From Paenibacillus taichungensis (GTDB lineage: Bacteria; Bacillota; Bacilli; Paenibacillales; Paenibacillaceae), in contig NZ_JABMCC010000118.1 of the NCBI RefSeq assembly GCF_013359905.1, positions 744,001 to 808,000 on the forward strand: DNA of 64,000 nt. Direction: 5' to 3'. Within the stretch, counting starts at the first letter, position 1. Each line of letters starts with the position of its first letter. Of this stretch, positions 1 through 8,812 are shown piece after piece. The notes under the pieces are model-generated. The model saw only the letters and a list, made by a program, of their open reading frames with translations. It did no database searches and was not told the origin of the DNA. A program made the position numbers and the translations under genes.

Positions 1-1
1 T

Positions 2-475
2 GCAGGAGAAGAAGGCCGCGGTTTCTCCGTAGTTGCTGCTGAAGTGAGGAAACTTGCTGAACAATCGAATCAGTCATCCGGGCAGATTTCCACGTTGATT
101 CATGATATGCGTACAGATATAGAGCAATCTCTTAAAACGTTGGAACGAGTTAAACAGGACGTCGACTCCGGTATACAGATTGCTAGTGAGACAGAACAAC
201 AGTTCAACAAAATTGTGGGGTCCACAAACTTTATCGCACAACAAACGGAAGAACTCGCCAGTGTTACACAGCAGATAACTGCAAGTGTCCAGGAAATAAC
301 AGCGGGTCAAGAGCAAGTCTCCAATCTTGCGCTTCAAGCTGCAGACAACTCACAAAATATAGCTGCATCTTCAGAAGAACAACTGGCTTCAATGGAGCAA
401 ATTACGAGCTTAGCCACAACCTTGTCGGATATGTCACAGCAGTTAGAGCGTTTGACAATCCAATTTAAGTATTAA
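2..475 (+). CDS. Methyl-accepting chemotaxis protein, C-terminal fragment (5' end outside window)
   Basis: The open frame enters from the left edge and ends at 475. It begins with AGEEGRGFSVVAAEVRKLAE, which is the highly conserved hairpin tip of the cytoplasmic signalling domain that binds CheA and CheW in methyl-accepting chemotaxis proteins. The rest is the descending arm of the coiled coil, rich in Q, E, S and A, with SSEEQLASMEQI-type heptads that carry methylation sites in this family. Only the last 157 residues are visible, so the sensor domain and ligand are unknown. A GTG at 44 could be mistaken for a start, but the conserved tip lies upstream of it in the same frame. Confidence 0.95.
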   Translation, partial: AGEEGRGFSVVAAEVRKLAEQSNQSSGQISTLIHDMRTDIEQSLKTLERVKQDVDSGIQIASETEQQFNKIVGSTNFIAQQTEELASVTQQITASVQEITAGQEQVSNLALQAADNSQNIAASSEEQLASMEQITSLATTLSDMSQQLERLTIQFKY

Positions 476-527
476 TCTCTAAAATGCGAGTGCACTTGCA
501 AATATGAACTAACCTGAGTTAATTGAA

Positions 528-567
528 GGCAGCTGATCAACGTTAATCGGCTGCCTCCTTCTTTTTA
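528..567 (+). terminator. Rho-independent terminator after the chemotaxis gene
   Basis: A 10-bp stem (528-537 with 546-555, one G-T pair) and an 8-nt loop are followed by a T-rich run (TCCTTCTTTTT). It lies 52 nt after the stop codon at 475. Confidence 0.85.
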
Positions 568-657
568 TTGAGTTATCGTTTCCTGTTAGTTGAATCAGTC
601 GTTATGAGTAGGATTTCATCTTCTAATAGGACGGTTAACTTAATCCTAGCTAGTCGT

Positions 658-1011
658 CTATAAATGATTCCCATAAAATACCATTGTCATTTTGTCGTTA
701 ATTACTTTTGTTGTACCCGTGTTTTTATAGCCTATCTTTTCATATAAATAACAGTTTCCTTTTTCTTGTAAGATGGTACCCGATTTCCATGACTTTGCAT
801 CATCATATATCTGCTCAACCATTGTAAAGACTTCTTGAGCATTCCCTTTTCCTTGATGTTCTGGCAGTACAAAAATTGGGCTAACACTATAAATTTGATT
901 ATCTTTTTTCACGACTCTAATTCCACCGACAGCAACCTCAAGATGATGAATTATGAAATAATCTGCAAAAGAGTGATTGATTTGAGTAATAGTTCTTTCT
1001 AGGGTTTTGAT
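658..1011 (-). pseudogene. GNAT acetyltransferase remnant, 5' truncated
   Basis: The minus-strand frame encodes a recognisable C-terminal GNAT fold. Key stretches are DYFIIHHLEVAVGGIRVV (beta strands), then SPIFVLPEHQGKGNAQEVF, which has the acetyl-CoA binding motif in the form Q-G-K-G-N-A, and CYLYEKIGYKNTG near the end. The frame can be read upstream of the first GTG (912) to about 1011 without a stop, and that upstream part still looks like GNAT sequence. No start codon or ribosome binding site precedes it, and it abuts the stop codon of the neighbouring minus-strand gene. About 35-50 N-terminal residues of a typical GNAT are missing. It is probably a deletion remnant, though a short protein started at GTG 912 cannot be excluded. 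Confidence 0.6.
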
Positions 1012-1628
1012 TACTTTCCCCCAACATGAAACACACCAATCACGTTTTCACCATCCAGATCATACAGCGGAATATCACGGCCATCCGCTGCTCTACTGTT
1101 CTGTAGTGCAATGGCTTCTTCAGGTGTACTGGGTTGCTCGCCATCCAGGTCCTTTTTCAGTACATATCCTTCTGTACCATCCACACCAATAGCCTCAATT
1201 AGTTGAGGTTCTGTTTCTGGAGAAGTAGCCTCAACGGCAGAACCGTAAGTTTGCCCATTACGATTTTTAGGATAATTCGTTTTCTTACCACCAACAAAAA
1301 TAGAACCAATGATGGTTTTCCCGTCAACATCAAAAAGCGGGGCAGTCCGTGTAGTTTCACTAAGATAATCTGTTTTCATGACATATCCAGCAATGCCGTC
1401 TACACTTCCTGCATAGATTAAGTCGGGTAGTATTTCAACGGATTTCAAATCTTCAATCCTACCGAATGTCAGTCCATATTCATTTTCAAAATAGTTGATA
1501 GCTGTGATATGACTTGGAATAATCGTATTTTTAGCACTTGTATTCTGGGATACCATGAGACCGCCTGAAACACTAATGATAAAAATTACGAAACCCGATA
1601 TTAGGGCGCCCTTAGAGTACATTTTCAT
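1011..1628 (-). CDS. Secreted or membrane-anchored protein with two tandem repeats, function unknown
   Basis: The 205-residue product has an N-terminal hydrophobic segment (about residues 8-27) and no cytoplasmic domain, so it is exported or anchored. The mature part contains two related units. Each reads G-x-x-GYV-[ML]-K, then a spacer, then a [LY]-[FY]-D-[VL]-DG-x-x-[IV]-IG-x-[FI]-x-VGGK motif. The units end at about residues 115 and 205, the second at the C-terminus. This pattern occurs in small Bacillus and Paenibacillus exported proteins of unknown role. No catalytic motif is visible. The gene stands alone between the GNAT remnant and an MFS operon and is not obviously co-transcribed with either. 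Confidence 0.75.
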   Translation of the reverse strand: MKMYSKGALISGFVIFIISVSGGLMVSQNTSAKNTIIPSHITAINYFENEYGLTFGRIEDLKSVEILPDLIYAGSVDGIAGYVMKTDYLSETTRTAPLFDVDGKTIIGSIFVGGKKTNYPKNRNGQTYGSAVEATSPETEPQLIEAIGVDGTEGYVLKKDLDGEQPSTPEEAIALQNSRAADGRDIPLYDLDGENVIGVFHVGGK

Positions 1629-1881
1629 AACTGTTCACTCCGCATTCTTTATTAGCTTTAGCCACACTTCCATGCTTTTCACATTCTAAACGTTACCAAT
1701 ACATGGAAAGTTACGGTAATCTAATCGTTAATTAAACAAAAGCGGCGATATACTACAATAAGTAACCAATCATGGGATAATTTTTCTTAAATCTATACGG
1801 AACGAACGATAGCATGATTCATTTTATCAGGCGCCTCTAATCGGTACATCGTTACTCGGTAATATTTCACTAAACTTGTTA

Positions 1882-1908
1882 GGGTGTTCTCCCACTGTGA
1901 GAACACCC
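1882..1908. repeat. Inverted repeat, possible terminator of the MFS operon
   Basis: A perfect 10-bp stem (GGGTGTTCTC at 1882-1891 with GAGAACACCC at 1899-1908) has a 7-nt loop. It lies 63 nt beyond the minus-strand stop at 1971. No clear U-tract follows on either strand, so termination is uncertain. It is the only feature I see in the 342-bp gene-free stretch 1629-1970; the short open frame 1793-1996 there has no supporting signal. Confidence 0.4.
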
Positions 1909-1970
1909 CTTGGCAATTTGTTCCGTTCTCGTTTCCTGTTAACATAATCAGTTCTGATGCATTATTTTCC

Positions 1971-3299
1971 CTAATCGTGTGCCAATCCACCCACATCGGG
2001 AGGAGATGAAATATCGCTGCTTTGCTCCAGTGTCTTGATCATTTTCAGACGAGATGTAATGATGGCGATCAGGATCACGAACAGACCTGCAATGATAAAC
2101 AGTAAGGCAATACCTCTGCCCGGCCCGGTTCCAATGATTTGCCCCACGGAAGATGCAAGTGCCCCTCCCTCCATCATGAGCGGGTTGAACACGTGATCGG
2201 CCAGAAATCCGGCCAAACTGTACGCGATGATGAAGCCGAGCTGTGACAGAATACCGATGATGCCCCAGACCCTGCCCTGCTTCTCGTTGGCAATGTTATT
2301 ACGCACCAACACATCCGCACTCATGTTGACAAACGGAAGTGAAGAGAGGAACAGGAAGCCAGCGAAGATGATAAAATAAATGTTCGTGGAGACCCCAAGT
2401 AGTGAGAAGGACAGTCCGCACATGATCAACCCCATCACCAGCACACTGGCGTATTTCTTCGTCATCGTGAATATGCCGATACATAAACTGCTAATCAGCA
2501 TGCCAATAGCGCTAACTGACTGAAATGTTCCAAGTGTTTTGGCATCCGTGAAAGACAAGAGCATTGGGCCAATCAGCGTCTCCAGGAATCCGAGGTAGAA
2601 GGTAACCAGAGAGATAATAATGACCAGCAGCAGCACTCCCTTATTGGTTACAACCTCGCGCCATCCCTCCTGAATATCCGTCATCCAGTTTTGATCTTCT
2701 TTTTCCTCGCGCTCCACCTTCATGCTCTTCCGTATAACCAGCACAGCCAGAATAGCGATCAGGAATGTTGCAATATTAATGACCAGAATGACTTTAATGG
2801 TTGTGATACTGAGCAGAATGCCCGCGATAATGGGTGAAAATAAAAATTTGGAGGATTCGGCCAGCTGCACAAGTCCGCTTCCTTTGGAGAATTGGTCTTT
2901 GTCCAGCAGATCGGTGGCGGAAGCCTTGTATGCCGGACTTTGCAGTGCCGAAAACACAGAACTGAATGCTACCCCAACATAGATATGCCATAACTGAATA
3001 TCACCCGTAAGCATGATGGTCAGAATAAAAACGAGACCGGCAGCCGAACCCAAATCACCAATGATCATCATCGTTCTGCGGTCAAACCTATCTGCCAAGA
3101 CACCTCCAATCGGCCGAAGCAAAATGTTGGGCAGAAATGTAAACAGCGTAATGAGTGCAACACTTGTTGCCGTATTCGTCTTTTCAAAAGCATATACCCC
3201 CAGTGAGAAGGCCGTGAGACCAATTCCGATCATGGAGATCAGCTGACCAAACCATACAACCAGAAACTTACCGAAAGATTTGTGAACCGTGTGTTCCAT
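1971..3299 (-). CDS. MFS drug/metabolite exporter
   Basis: This 442-residue integral membrane protein has about 12 hydrophobic segments. It resembles the enterobactin/macrolide-exporter branch of the major facilitator superfamily. The loop 2-3 motif appears as GGVLADRFDRRTMMI, and a second copy of the fold follows a charged central loop (EREEKEDQNW). The ATG at 3299 is chosen because an AAGGAG site sits 8 nt upstream; the frame stays open to 3443, but that part overlaps the TetR gene and is not MFS-like. It lies 20 nt after tetR in the same direction, so the two form an operon. Because it follows the NRPS-PKS operon directly, export of the natural product is a reasonable guess, but the substrate is not shown by sequence. 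Confidence 0.85.
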   Translation of the reverse strand: MEHTVHKSFGKFLVVWFGQLISMIGIGLTAFSLGVYAFEKTNTATSVALITLFTFLPNILLRPIGGVLADRFDRRTMMIIGDLGSAAGLVFILTIMLTGDIQLWHIYVGVAFSSVFSALQSPAYKASATDLLDKDQFSKGSGLVQLAESSKFLFSPIIAGILLSITTIKVILVINIATFLIAILAVLVIRKSMKVEREEKEDQNWMTDIQEGWREVVTNKGVLLLVIIISLVTFYLGFLETLIGPMLLSFTDAKTLGTFQSVSAIGMLISSLCIGIFTMTKKYASVLVMGLIMCGLSFSLLGVSTNIYFIIFAGFLFLSSLPFVNMSADVLVRNNIANEKQGRVWGIIGILSQLGFIIAYSLAGFLADHVFNPLMMEGGALASSVGQIIGTGPGRGIALLFIIAGLFVILIAIITSRLKMIKTLEQSSDISSPPDVGGLAHD

Positions 3300-3319
3300 T
3301 GATAGCGCTCCTTTCTCGT

Positions 3320-3955
3320 TTAGGCTTGATGGGGAAAATACAAACGGGTAACATAGGCAAAGCTTCCTTGTTCCGCTCCCAGAACACGTTCTGTGATATG
3401 AGCGAAAGCTTCCACTTTTTTGAGAAGCTGATCTTCCTCCCATTGAAAAATACCCTGATCCAATAAAAATTGTGAGGATACCAGTAAAAACTCAATCGAT
3501 TCCTTTGGATTGGGTGTGTGAAACACTCCTTCCTCGATGCCCTGCTCAACCACTTCAGCCAGGATAGGACTTAATCGAAGAACTGTCTCAACAAGACTCT
3601 TTTGATGCATTTCCACATTTTGTACATGGTGCAGTTGCTCAATCAGTCCCAGCTTGTTGTCATCAGGCTGATTCTGCGCCATAATAATGCGAAAAATTTT
3701 GTCATGCGCGTTCAGGTTCGGATCAGATACCACACGTCTGGCTGATGCCTCCCCGTTCAGAATAAAACGCATGACGATGGCGTTCATTACCTCTTCCTTG
3801 GACTGGAAGTAATAATAAAAGGTACCCTTCGCAATGCTGCAAGCCTGAAGGATATCCATGACAGTCGCTTTGGTGTACCCTTTTGTCACGAACAGAATCT
3901 CGGCGGCATCCAATATTTCATTTCTGCGTTCTTCCGGATTTTTGATCAATCTCAT
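3320..3955 (-). CDS. TetR-family transcriptional repressor
   Basis: The N-terminus has the TetR helix-turn-helix: EILDAAEILFVTKGYTKATV, then MDILQACSIAKGTFYYYFQSK, with the typical GTFYYYF recognition helix. The remaining 150 residues are the variable helical ligand-binding domain. An ATG with GGAGG 7 nt upstream sets the start. The gene precedes the MFS exporter by 20 nt, and a perfect palindrome of TetR-operator type lies just upstream, so autoregulated control of the exporter is likely. The inducing ligand is unknown; the product of the adjacent biosynthetic operon is one candidate. Confidence 0.9.
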   Translation of the reverse strand: MRLIKNPEERRNEILDAAEILFVTKGYTKATVMDILQACSIAKGTFYYYFQSKEEVMNAIVMRFILNGEASARRVVSDPNLNAHDKIFRIIMAQNQPDDNKLGLIEQLHHVQNVEMHQKSLVETVLRLSPILAEVVEQGIEEGVFHTPNPKESIEFLLVSSQFLLDQGIFQWEEDQLLKKVEAFAHITERVLGAEQGSFAYVTRLYFPHQA

Positions 3956-3976
3956 TTTCTGTCCTCCAATCCATTC

Positions 3977-3991
3977 GACCGACTGTCGGTC
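3977..3991. promoter_or_regulatory. TetR-type operator palindrome
   Basis: GACCGACTGTCGGTC is a perfect inverted repeat around T3984, of the form common for TetR-family operators. It lies 22 nt upstream of the tetR start codon and 25 nt after the stop of the ABC ATPase gene. This position would let the regulator repress its own gene and the MFS exporter. Confidence 0.7.
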
Positions 3992-4015
3992 TATTCTAGT
4001 CGTGAAGTTCTCCGG

Positions 4016-4783
4016 TTAGAACCCCATTTCGGTTAACCATTGTGACAGATGGCTTTCCCGGTTTTTCAGATCCTGACGTTCTCTTGCATATTTTCCGATA
4101 TTTTTGTCAGCAACCAGCTTGCCATCCATCATAAACAGAACCCGTTCCGATCGGGCGGCCACTTTGACATCATGTGTTACCAGGAGAATGGTTGTGCCGG
4201 CAGCATTGATGTCTCCGAGAATATCCATGATTTCGTGTGTTGACTTGGAATTGAGTGCCCCTGTCGGCTCATCCCCAAACAGAATATCCGGATTGTTGAT
4301 CAACGCCCGGCAAATGGCAATCCGCTGCAACTGTCCCCCTGAAGCTTGCGTGATGTTGTGATGAGCCAGCGTATCAATCCCCATCTTTTTCATGAGTGAC
4401 ATCGCCCGTGTATTAATTGCATCCCTGCTGCTGTTCTTGGCAAGATACGCGGAAAGCACAATGTTGTCGAGCAGATTCAGATTTTTGAGAAGATGAATGT
4501 TCTGAAAGATAAACCCCATTTTGGTCAAGCGCAGACTGGCCAGATCACTCTCCTGAAATGCCGATATTTTTTTGCCGTTAAAATAGACACTCCCGCCACT
4601 GATCTGATCCATGCCGCTAACGTTGTACAACAATGTAGACTTGCCTGAGCCGGACGGCCCCATAATCGAGACGAACTCTCCCTTTTTTAACTGGAGATTG
4701 ATATCTTTCAAAATGCTATGTTCATCATTCTCGCCGATTGCTACGGATTTATTCACGTTTTTTGCTTCTAGTATCGTTGTCAT
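4016..4783 (-). CDS. ABC transporter ATP-binding protein (MacB/LolD type)
   Basis: This 255-residue ATPase pairs with an FtsX-type permease. The Walker A motif is GPSGSGKST. The signature is ASGGQLQR, with A replacing the usual L. Walker B is ILFGDEPTGALN, and the switch histidine is in LLVTHD. The GDEPTGALNS form is typical of the MacB/LolD/BceA group, whose members power mechanotransmission or peptide efflux rather than ordinary import. It starts 13 nt after the permease stop and is the last gene of the biosynthetic operon, so export of, or self-protection from, the product is the likely job. Confidence 0.9.
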   Translation of the reverse strand: MTTILEAKNVNKSVAIGENDEHSILKDINLQLKKGEFVSIMGPSGSGKSTLLYNVSGMDQISGGSVYFNGKKISAFQESDLASLRLTKMGFIFQNIHLLKNLNLLDNIVLSAYLAKNSSRDAINTRAMSLMKKMGIDTLAHHNITQASGGQLQRIAICRALINNPDILFGDEPTGALNSKSTHEIMDILGDINAAGTTILLVTHDVKVAARSERVLFMMDGKLVADKNIGKYARERQDLKNRESHLSQWLTEMGF

Positions 4784-4796
4784 CGCTGATTCTCCC

Positions 4797-7130
4797 CTAT
4801 TCCACGATCATTTTGGATATGCTAGTTTCCTTGATCGACTGGATGCTGATCCAAGCCGTCAATACGATAGTGCCTGCAAGCAACAACGGACACAGGATGT
4901 AAGCCTGTACCGGGTTAATTACGAAGACAATACTGGATGCACCAAAGGTGGACATGATGCTGCTGACAAGCAACGGCCCGAGCGTATTGGACAGTACCGT
5001 TCCGGCAGCAACGCCCACGACCAAAATAATAAGCGACATCACCACATACTTCAGTTTTATCTTGGATAAGGCAAAACCGAGACTTCGCAATACAGCAATA
5101 TCATTGTTGTCCTTTGCTACCAACATTTGAAGGAACAACGAAGTAATTAATATCGAAATGAATACACCAATGGCCAAGGCCAGCATGGTCACCATTTTTA
5201 ATTGCTGAATGGTTCCTCCGAGCGTCTGATCGAGATAACCTTGGAGATCCGTCACTTTGGCTGGAGCGAAGGACGTCTCGTATTCGGCAATTTTGGTCGC
5301 CATTTGACCGCGATCTTTCAGATCAAGGCTGACCACATACCACAGAACGCTGTCCTTGTTGTATGGCAGCAGAGCTTTCGCTGTTTTCCCGCCGTTTGTC
5401 ACGTCTTGATAGATACCGCTGACTGTCATGACCTGATCTTTACCGTTTACCAGCAGGGTGAGCTGTTCCCCCGTTTTCAGTCCGAGCTCGCTGCTGTTCG
5501 CATCCGACAATGCAATTTCGTTCCCGGCTGCTGGTGCATTACCACTGACATAGGACAAAGGGAAAATGCTGAAGTCCCCGGTCTCCACGCTCAGATTATC
5601 ATAGCTGCCCTCCGCATTCCGAACCTTGAACTGGCTGGTTACCAGTGGGGAATACGTTTTGATACTCGGGTCATTTTTGATCTCGGTGATCAGATTATCA
5701 TAGCGTTGCTCCACATCGTCCGTGTGTCTCAAGTCGATACGAATGTCGCTCTGTCCTACGCCCATATAGGAAATAAAGCTTGGTGCCTGCAAGGTATTGA
5801 GGAAGTTAATCGGCACAATCATGATGAACGAACTGACGACAAACACAAATAATAACAAACGAAACATTTTGATTCGCTGTACAACTTCCTTCAGTCCCAG
5901 AAAGACAGGTACGGAAGACCAGCGATTTCGGGACAGACTAAGGCGATTGCGAATGATCTGCGTATCTCCCAGACTTCCTGTCCGCAGCGCCTCCACCGCA
6001 GAAATGGAACGAAACCGCCGCAATACCGTCCGGCAGAACAGCACCACCATGACAAAGATCAAACCGGCAGCCAGCAATGGCACGGCGAAATGCAGCACGG
6101 TTGCAGGGGCTTTGCCCATATACAACAAAATATTTGCGACAAACAGCCTGTTTACACCAAGTGATGCAACGTACCCCAGCAAGGAAGCCAGGCCTGCCAT
6201 AAATATATACTTCATGAGATATAGTTTCTTGATATCTTTCTCCGCGATTCCAATGGCCTTCATGACACTGATCTCCCGGTAATCCTCTTCAATCGTTGCC
6301 AGCATCGTGAACCGAATACAGAGCATGGCAATCAGAATCAACACAAGACTGACCAATATGATGACGGCTGCGATTACACCATCGGTCATGGCATTCAGTA
6401 ACTGAAACAGACCGTAAGTTACGACCGGACCGGCATTAGGCAAGCCTGCATTTTGGTAAGCTTGGGTGAACGCCCCTATCTGTCCAGAATCTTTCAGGCG
6501 AAACTCGATCAGATATTCCATCTCCCCGACGCCCTGCTTCAGTTCCTCCAGATTATTCGAACTCACCACAAAACGTTTGGAGTGAACAACGGAAGGATTC
6601 ATCTGGGCATCTCGAACAAAATCAACGATGGTATACGAACGCTGAAATTGTCCATTGTCGATTTGGATCTGATCTCCTAAGCTTAATTGTTTTTGCTGCA
6701 TGTAATATACAGGAACCGCGATCTCCCCATCGTTAACCTGAATGATGTCACTGTTCAAATTCAGCAAGTAGTCAAAATTCTGATTTTGTGTAACAAAATC
6801 AATATCCATTACACTGCTTTTCTCTGACTCTGTCCCAAGAAACAGATTGGCGCCATCAATATTGACCATCTCTACAATCTGATGCTGGGCAACGTTGGAT
6901 TGACCATCAGCCCAAGTGTTTACTTTGGCCTGATCCAATTCTCCAGCGTGCATCTGTACAAAATGTGGTGCCTTGGATTCAGAGAACAGATATTGAATGG
7001 AACTCGTCAGTTCCATAATCATCCTTGATCCCGAAGATACCAGCAGGGCAGCCAGCAGTACAAAAATAAACAGCGCAGCTGTGATCCCTTTTTTTCTGGT
7101 GATATCATTTCTCAGCATTCGTAGCAGCAT
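4797..7130 (-). CDS. ABC transporter permease with two FtsX domains
   Basis: The 777-residue protein starts with a membrane anchor (about residues 17-36), followed by a roughly 200-residue extracytoplasmic region. A first FtsX block has three membrane helices (about 245-375), then comes another helix near 425, a second extracytoplasmic region, and a second FtsX block near the C-terminus (about 640-775). This layout fits MacB-like or peptide-exporter permeases. The ATG at 7130 has a GGAG site 12 nt upstream, slightly far. It is translated between the thioesterase and ATPase genes with short gaps (35 and 13 nt), so it belongs to the biosynthetic operon. Export or self-resistance is inferred. 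Confidence 0.88.
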   Translation of the reverse strand: MLLRMLRNDITRKKGITAALFIFVLLAALLVSSGSRMIMELTSSIQYLFSESKAPHFVQMHAGELDQAKVNTWADGQSNVAQHQIVEMVNIDGANLFLGTESEKSSVMDIDFVTQNQNFDYLLNLNSDIIQVNDGEIAVPVYYMQQKQLSLGDQIQIDNGQFQRSYTIVDFVRDAQMNPSVVHSKRFVVSSNNLEELKQGVGEMEYLIEFRLKDSGQIGAFTQAYQNAGLPNAGPVVTYGLFQLLNAMTDGVIAAVIILVSLVLILIAMLCIRFTMLATIEEDYREISVMKAIGIAEKDIKKLYLMKYIFMAGLASLLGYVASLGVNRLFVANILLYMGKAPATVLHFAVPLLAAGLIFVMVVLFCRTVLRRFRSISAVEALRTGSLGDTQIIRNRLSLSRNRWSSVPVFLGLKEVVQRIKMFRLLLFVFVVSSFIMIVPINFLNTLQAPSFISYMGVGQSDIRIDLRHTDDVEQRYDNLITEIKNDPSIKTYSPLVTSQFKVRNAEGSYDNLSVETGDFSIFPLSYVSGNAPAAGNEIALSDANSSELGLKTGEQLTLLVNGKDQVMTVSGIYQDVTNGGKTAKALLPYNKDSVLWYVVSLDLKDRGQMATKIAEYETSFAPAKVTDLQGYLDQTLGGTIQQLKMVTMLALAIGVFISILITSLFLQMLVAKDNNDIAVLRSLGFALSKIKLKYVVMSLIILVVGVAAGTVLSNTLGPLLVSSIMSTFGASSIVFVINPVQAYILCPLLLAGTIVLTAWISIQSIKETSISKMIVE

Positions 7131-7165
7131 AAACGAACATGGCTCCTCTCATCTACAAGTTGTTC

Positions 7166-7909
7166 TTATTCATCTGGAGTCATAAAGCTTGTCAGAACCT
7201 GTGCCACCGTTGAAGGTTGATGCATGATAAACATATGATTGCCCTCTCTGATGGTCTGAAGCTTCATTGGTGGTTCAACGTATCGGCCCCATTTCAGCGC
7301 CGACTGAAGGGAAACCGTACGATCTCGTTCCCCCCACAAATACAGCACCGGCATTGACAAAGGCTGATGCTCAATGCTTGCTGCCGATTCAAGCAGTCTG
7401 AAATCAGCCCTAATCACAGGCAGGAAATAATACAACAGTTCTTTTTCATGCATTAACTCTTGTGGAAGCCCATCGTAAGAGAACAGATGATCAATCAGCC
7501 CCTCATCAGACATTCCTTCGTAATGCTGGTTACCACACTCGGATGGCGTGTTGCAGGCAGATAATACAAGCTGCAGCGTTTGCGCAACATCCGGAATTTC
7601 CTGATATAAACGTTGTGCAACGAAATAGGCCGTAATGCCTCCCAGACTATGCCCAAACAACGTACTGCCCGGTCGAATCACATGCAGAATCTGGCTGGTA
7701 TACAGCTCCACCAGTTGCTGCATATGCTCCAGAGGAGCTTGGGTATTCAGACCATGGCCCGGAGGTGTGAAGGCCCAAATCTCTGTGTCCGGCAGTTCCC
7801 CAACAAGCGGCTGAAAGCTCTGAGAGTGACCGCCAAGGTAGGGAAAACAGACGAGTTGTCTGTTCCCCTTCCCCGTTTGCAGCTGTTCCAGATACTTTAA
7901 TTCCATCAT
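7166..7909 (-). CDS. Type II thioesterase (NRPS/PKS-associated)
   Basis: This 247-residue alpha/beta hydrolase is of the external thioesterase family that clears misprimed carrier proteins. Early motifs are VCFPYLGGHSQSF and IWAFTPPGHG. The nucleophile elbow is LFGHSLGG, the aspartate region is LYLWGERDRTV, and the catalytic histidine is in REGNHMFI. No carrier or synthetase domain is attached. Because neither synthetase in the operon has an integrated thioesterase, this enzyme could also take part in product release, but that is inference. Start choice is MM at 7909, with an AGGTGG site upstream. Confidence 0.92.
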   Translation of the reverse strand: MMELKYLEQLQTGKGNRQLVCFPYLGGHSQSFQPLVGELPDTEIWAFTPPGHGLNTQAPLEHMQQLVELYTSQILHVIRPGSTLFGHSLGGITAYFVAQRLYQEIPDVAQTLQLVLSACNTPSECGNQHYEGMSDEGLIDHLFSYDGLPQELMHEKELLYYFLPVIRADFRLLESAASIEHQPLSMPVLYLWGERDRTVSLQSALKWGRYVEPPMKLQTIREGNHMFIMHQPSTVAQVLTSFMTPDE

Positions 7910-7927
7910 GTAGTCATCACCACCTGC

Positions 7928-8812
7928 CTACTTTGTGTCCAGAACATAAGCAGGAAATGTCTGAAGCTGGACATCAACTTTTTTGCGTTTGAAGATAACA
8001 TGAATGACAACTGCGGATATGACAAAGAAGAAGAACTGCATAATTTGCACTTGCGGATTAAAGTAATACAGGTCGATTTGGCTTCCCGTGGCCACGAGCC
8101 AGAAGGCCAACAGATAAAATAGCAGCGTACCTCTGGTAGCATTGAAAATGTAGCTTTGGAAAACGATAAACGCCATAAGTTGAACAACATAGTATATGTA
8201 GGTGGTTGAGGTGCCGAAGGAAGAAATCAGGTAACCCGGAAGCACCCATAATCCAAACAACAGACCTGTGAGCAAACCACTTGTGACGTTATTTTTCAGC
8301 TTTCCTTGGAGAAAGGGTAACAAAAATCCGATCCATCCGAACAACCCACCAATGAGTCCCGTTTCCTTAACCAAATTCAGAATACCGAGCCAGATCATTT
8401 CCGGTACACTATATGTCAGATCAGGGACTGGTATGCCGAACAACAAGGAACCAAAGTGCATCGTTGAAGCGAAGACGATGGAAATTCCAATAATGAGCGG
8501 AATCCAGAATAGGTCCTTTTTGCGTGGAACCAGCTTTAGAAACATGCCTTTGAGCGCTTCCTTGCCGCCCATCAAATAACAAGTAATTAATCCGGCAATT
8601 GAAGGTGAGTACAGCGCAATAATTGCGAGCGGATGCATCAGGTGTAATTCACCTGTGATCGGGACGATGAAATCGGAAAAGAACATAAACAAACTTGCAA
8701 TGCCGTAACATGTACCAAAGGAAATGCCCAAAAACAGATACATGTATTTGTTGGATGGACTGGTTGCCGGACTCGCAACTGGACGGATGGATGCCTGATT
8801 CGCTGAAATCAT
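7928..8812 (-). CDS. CPBP (CAAX protease/bacteriocin-processing)-like membrane protein without catalytic motifs
   Basis: This 294-residue polytopic membrane protein has about eight hydrophobic helices. The region LVKETGLIGGLFGWIGFLLP matches the place of the EExxxR motif in CPBP/Abi proteases, but the glutamate pair and arginine are not kept (E-T-G-L-I-G-G). Downstream, GLLFGLWVLPGYL corresponds to the usual FGLWH-x-P motif with V in place of the histidine. The family assignment therefore rests on layout and flanking residues, and peptidase activity is unlikely if it is correct. Its ATG overlaps the preceding carrier gene's stop (ATGA type), so it is translationally coupled within the biosynthetic operon. 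Possible roles are immunity, a membrane scaffold or transport; none is shown. Confidence 0.65.
   Translation of the reverse strand: MISANQASIRPVASPATSPSNKYMYLFLGISFGTCYGIASLFMFFSDFIVPITGELHLMHPLAIIALYSPSIAGLITCYLMGGKEALKGMFLKLVPRKKDLFWIPLIIGISIVFASTMHFGSLLFGIPVPDLTYSVPEMIWLGILNLVKETGLIGGLFGWIGFLLPFLQGKLKNNVTSGLLTGLLFGLWVLPGYLISSFGTSTTYIYYVVQLMAFIVFQSYIFNATRGTLLFYLLAFWLVATGSQIDLYYFNPQVQIMQFFFFVISAVVIHVIFKRKKVDVQLQTFPAYVLDTK

Noticed and set aside
1793..1996. Possible 67-residue minus-strand gene
   Set aside because: It overlaps the MFS end, has no clear ribosome site or recognisable domain, and includes the inverted repeat at 1882-1908.
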